A stretch of DNA of 7,541 bases, from assembly GCA_902795665.1 (NCBI GenBank), contig CADBMA010000113.1, forward strand, positions 1-7,541, read 5' to 3'. Positions 5,387 to 7,541 of this stretch are shown in pieces. Both the position numbers and the translations under genes were made by a program. Below the pieces are notes generated by a model that did no database searches, had not been told where the DNA came from, and saw only the letters and a program-made list of their open reading frames with translations. This stretch comes from an uncultured Rhodospirillales bacterium. GTDB lineage: Bacteria > Pseudomonadota > Alphaproteobacteria > RF32 > CAG-239. Positions within the stretch are counted from its first letter, which is position 1, and each line of letters opens with the position of its first letter.

Positions 5387-6220
5387 ATGGTGTTAAAAAC
5401 ATATAAGCCCACATCTCCTGGACTTCGTCAATTGGTTATTGTTGACAGAAGCGAACTGTATAAGGGAGCTCCTGAGAAGTCTTTGACAATCGGTCTTACT
5501 AAGACCGGTGGGCGTGACAATTTTGGACATGTTACAAGTCGGAGAAAGGGCGGCGGACATAAACGCAAGCTCAGAATTATCGACTTTAGACGTAATAAAT
5601 TTGATATGGAAGCCACAGTTGAGAGAATCGAATATGATCCGAATCGCTCTTCTTTTATTGCATTGATTTGCTATGAAGATGGTGAAAAATCTTATATTTT
5701 GGCTCCGCAAAGATTGAAGGCCGGCGACAAGGTTATTTCGGCAAACAAAGCTGATATTAAACCGGGTAATGCTATGCCTTTGAAGAATATGCCGGTTGGT
5801 ACTATTATTCACAATGTTGAGCTGCGTTCGGGCAAGGGCGGTCAATTGGTTCGCGCTGCTGGTTGCTATGCTCAAGTTGTTGGTAAAGATGCCGGTTATG
5901 CTCAATTGAAACTGAGTTCTGGTGAACTGAGAATTGTTCGTGAAGAGTGCTTGGCTACGGTTGGCGCTGTTTCAAATCCGGACAATCAAAATATATCTTT
6001 GGGTAAAGCTGGTCGCGCACGTTGGCTGGGCAAACGTCCGGTATCTCGCGGTGTGGCTATGAACCCGGTTGATCACCCGATGGGTGGTGGTGAAGGTCGT
6101 ACTTCAGGTGGTCGTCATCCGACAACCCCGTGGGGTAAACCAACCAAAGGTTATAGAACTCGTTCTAACAAGAAGACCGATCGCTTTATTATGCGTTCGC
6201 GTCATGATAACAAGAAATAA
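5387..6220 (+). CDS. rplB: 50S ribosomal protein L2
   Basis: L2 is the largest conserved core protein of the 50S subunit; it is needed for subunit association and placed near the peptidyl transferase centre. The length of 277 aa is normal (273 in E. coli). Marks in order are KTYKPTSPGLRQLV at the start, GGRDNFGHVTSRRKGGGHKR (about 41-60), the RNA-binding core with YILAPQRLKAGD, then PVGTIIHNVEL, GKGGQLVRAAG, and the C-terminal GVAMNPVDHPMGGGEGR with RTRSNKKTDRFI. D229 and the conserved H230 are present, but the second histidine seen in E. coli (DHPHGGG) is M232 here, a natural variant in several groups. AGGA at 5374-5377 gives a 9-nt spacing to the ATG. Confidence 0.98.
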   Translation: MVLKTYKPTSPGLRQLVIVDRSELYKGAPEKSLTIGLTKTGGRDNFGHVTSRRKGGGHKRKLRIIDFRRNKFDMEATVERIEYDPNRSSFIALICYEDGEKSYILAPQRLKAGDKVISANKADIKPGNAMPLKNMPVGTIIHNVELRSGKGGQLVRAAGCYAQVVGKDAGYAQLKLSSGELRIVREECLATVGAVSNPDNQNISLGKAGRARWLGKRPVSRGVAMNPVDHPMGGGEGRTSGGRHPTTPWGKPTKGYRTRSNKKTDRFIMRSRHDNKK

Positions 6221-6234
6221 AGGGAGATAAGCTA

Positions 6235-6513
6235 ATGACACGTTCAGTATGGAAAGGACCGTTTGTTGATGGATATCTTCTGAAGAAAGCTGATGCTGCC
6301 AGAAATTCAACCCGTAATGAGGTTATTAAAATCTGGTCGCGCAGATCAACAATGTTGCCACAGTTTGTTGGTTTAACATTTGGTGTTCACAATGGTCATA
6401 AGTTTATCCCGGTATTGGTTACCGAAGATATGATAGGACACAAATTTGGTGAATTTGCTCCTACTCGTACTTTTTACGGTCACGCCGCAGATAAAAAAGC
6501 AAACAGGAGTTAG
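6235..6513 (+). CDS. rpsS: 30S ribosomal protein S19
   Basis: S19 sits in the head of the 30S subunit with S13 and contacts 16S rRNA and the intersubunit region. The 92-aa length is exactly what the family shows. Marks are RSVWKGPFVDGYLLKK at the start, IKIWSRRSTMLPQFVGLTF in the middle, and the highly conserved HNGHKFIPVLVTEDMIGHKFGEFAPTR, then TFYGHAADKK at the end. AGGGAG at 6221-6226 lies 8 nt before the ATG, in the 14-nt gap after rplB. Confidence 0.98.
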   Translation: MTRSVWKGPFVDGYLLKKADAARNSTRNEVIKIWSRRSTMLPQFVGLTFGVHNGHKFIPVLVTEDMIGHKFGEFAPTRTFYGHAADKKANRS

Positions 6514-6515
6514 TA

Positions 6516-6890
6516 ATGGGAAAAGCTAAGAATGTAAGAAGTCTTGCTGCAAATCAGGCTCAGGCCGTTTGCAACGCACTACGCACAAGCCCGCAAAAAC
6601 TTAATCTGGTTGCTGAAACAATCCGCGGTTTGAGCGTTGAGAAGGCTGTTGCCGAACTCACTTTCTCAAAGAAGAGAATCGCAAAGTCGGTTTTGAAAGT
6701 TTTGCAGTCTGCAATTGCAAATGCTGAAAACAATCATCAGTTGAACATTGATAAGCTTTATGTCAGTGAAGCTTATTGCGGAAAAGGTTTGGTAATGAAA
6801 CGCATGCACGCACGCGGTCGCGGAAGAGGAGCAAGGGTGTTAAAGCCGTTCTCCAACATTACTATCGTTGTAACCGAGCGTGGGGAGTAA
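6516..6890 (+). CDS. rplV: 50S ribosomal protein L22
   Basis: L22 binds several 23S rRNA domains; its long beta hairpin lines the peptide tunnel opposite L4 and is a known site of macrolide-resistance mutations. The product is 124 aa, longer than the 110 of E. coli because of an N-terminal extension common in Alphaproteobacteria. The globular part has RTSPQKLNLVAETIRGLSVEKAV and LKVLQSAIANAENN; the hairpin is KRMHARGRGRGARVLKPFSN (about 92-111), strongly basic as expected. No deletion or duplication is seen in the hairpin. AGGAG at 6505-6509, overlapping the end of rpsS, serves the ATG, which starts 2 nt after the rpsS stop. Confidence 0.97.
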   Translation: MGKAKNVRSLAANQAQAVCNALRTSPQKLNLVAETIRGLSVEKAVAELTFSKKRIAKSVLKVLQSAIANAENNHQLNIDKLYVSEAYCGKGLVMKRMHARGRGRGARVLKPFSNITIVVTERGE

Positions 6891-6894
6891 GTTT

Positions 6895-7541
6895 ATGGGA
6901 CAGAAAGCAAATCCGACAAGTCTTCGTTTGGGAGTTAACCGTACTTGGGACTCTCGTTGGTATGCGGATGAAAATTATGCCAAATACCTGCATGAAGATG
7001 TCAAAATTAAAGAATTCTTGAAAGAAAAACTGGCTCAGGCCGGTATCAGCAAGATTGTGATTGAACGTCCGGCTAAGAAGGCCAGAGTTACAATTCATTC
7101 GGCACGTCCGGGTGTTGTAATCGGCAAGAAAGGTCAGGATATTGAGGCTTTGAGAAAAGAAATTCAAGCCTTGACCTCTTCGGAAGTTCAGTTGAACATT
7201 TTGGAAGTAAGAAAACCTGAGTTGGATGCCCAGCTCGTAGCTGACAGTGTTGCTCAACAATTGGAAAGACGTATTGCCTTCCGCAGAGCTATGAAACGCG
7301 TTATGCAGTCAGCCTTGCGTTTGGGTGCTGAAGGAATTAAGGTTAGCTGCAGTGGCCGTTTAGGCGGTGCAGAAATTGCAAGAACAGAACAGTACCGCGA
7401 AGGTCGTGTTCCATTGCATACACTGCGTGCTGACATTGATTATGCAACTTCAACCGCTCATACAACTTATGGTGCTTGTGGCGTTAAAGTTTGGATTTAT
7501 AAGGGCGAAATTATGGCTCATGATCCGATGGCTCAAGACAA
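6895..7541 (+). CDS. rpsC: 30S ribosomal protein S3, 3' end outside the window
   Basis: S3 lies at the mRNA entry channel of the 30S head and, with S4 and S5, helps unwind mRNA. The frame runs from the ATG at 6895 to the window edge without a stop: 215 codons and two bases, against 233 residues in E. coli, so only the tail is missing. It starts GQKANPTSLRLGVNRTWDSRW; the KH RNA-binding domain shows VVIGKKGQDI with the GxxG loop at 77-80. The C-terminal domain has QLERRIAFRRAMKRVMQ, GAEGIKVSCSGRLGGAEIAR and GRVPLHTLRADIDYA, ending in GVKVWIYKGEI. GGGGAG at 6882-6887, at the end of rplV, is 7 nt before the ATG. Confidence 0.98.
   Translation, partial: MGQKANPTSLRLGVNRTWDSRWYADENYAKYLHEDVKIKEFLKEKLAQAGISKIVIERPAKKARVTIHSARPGVVIGKKGQDIEALRKEIQALTSSEVQLNILEVRKPELDAQLVADSVAQQLERRIAFRRAMKRVMQSALRLGAEGIKVSCSGRLGGAEIARTEQYREGRVPLHTLRADIDYATSTAHTTYGACGVKVWIYKGEIMAHDPMAQD

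Noticed and set aside
5393..5905. 170-aa open frame on the minus strand inside rplB
   Set aside because: Shadow of a certain L2 gene.

Overview
The window looks like a piece of chromosome from an alphaproteobacterium with moderate to low GC. The main evidence is the S10 protein, which from about residue 15 on reads like alphaproteobacterial S10 (runs such as EIVHTAKRTGANVRGPIPLP and TPQTVDALMKLDLAAG). The extended L22 and L3 proteins and L2's TSGGRHP/PWGKPTKG segment fit the same group. The style of the upstream genes (a proline-linker lipoprotein, an AT-rich unknown secreted-type protein) would fit a host-associated, possibly gut, lineage, but that is inference.

Right half (3306-7541): the start of the S10 ribosomal-protein operon, all on the + strand, in canonical order rpsJ-rplC-rplD-rplW-rplB-rpsS-rplV-rpsC. 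rpsC runs off the end of the window. Every gene has a recognisable Shine-Dalgarno. Apart from a 94-nt gap after rpsJ, the genes are tightly packed (gaps of 2-17 nt, and one ATGA overlap between rplD and rplW). The products are proteins of the 30S (S10, S19, S3) and 50S (L3, L4, L23, L2, L22) subunits and were presumably made from one transcript. A plausible sigma70 promoter with an A/T-rich upstream tract lies near 3086-3137. It is followed by a leader of about 160 nt that can form several hairpins, two of which exclude each other.

Left half (1-3305): an accessory region. It holds (i) the 3' part of an unknown protein with a beta-rich look and a His/Cys-rich C-terminal end; (ii) about 550 bp of non-coding DNA with strong inverted repeats, including a palindromic element starting with CGTCATTGCGAG, a hairpin that would terminate minus-strand transcripts, and a near-consensus sigma70 promoter; (iii) a 421-aa predicted lipoprotein whose signal peptide, SCEKD lipobox region, Pro/Thr linker and lack of a Shine-Dalgarno resemble Bacteroidetes lipoproteins; (iv) a strong Rho-independent terminator that insulates it from the ribosomal operon. 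The usual upstream neighbour of rpsJ in many bacteria (tuf, end of the str operon) is not in the 3.3 kb shown.

I do not see a convincing new multi-gene system. The best leads are the possible cross-phylum lipoprotein, the two-state leader in front of rpsJ, and the repeat-rich intergenic segment.
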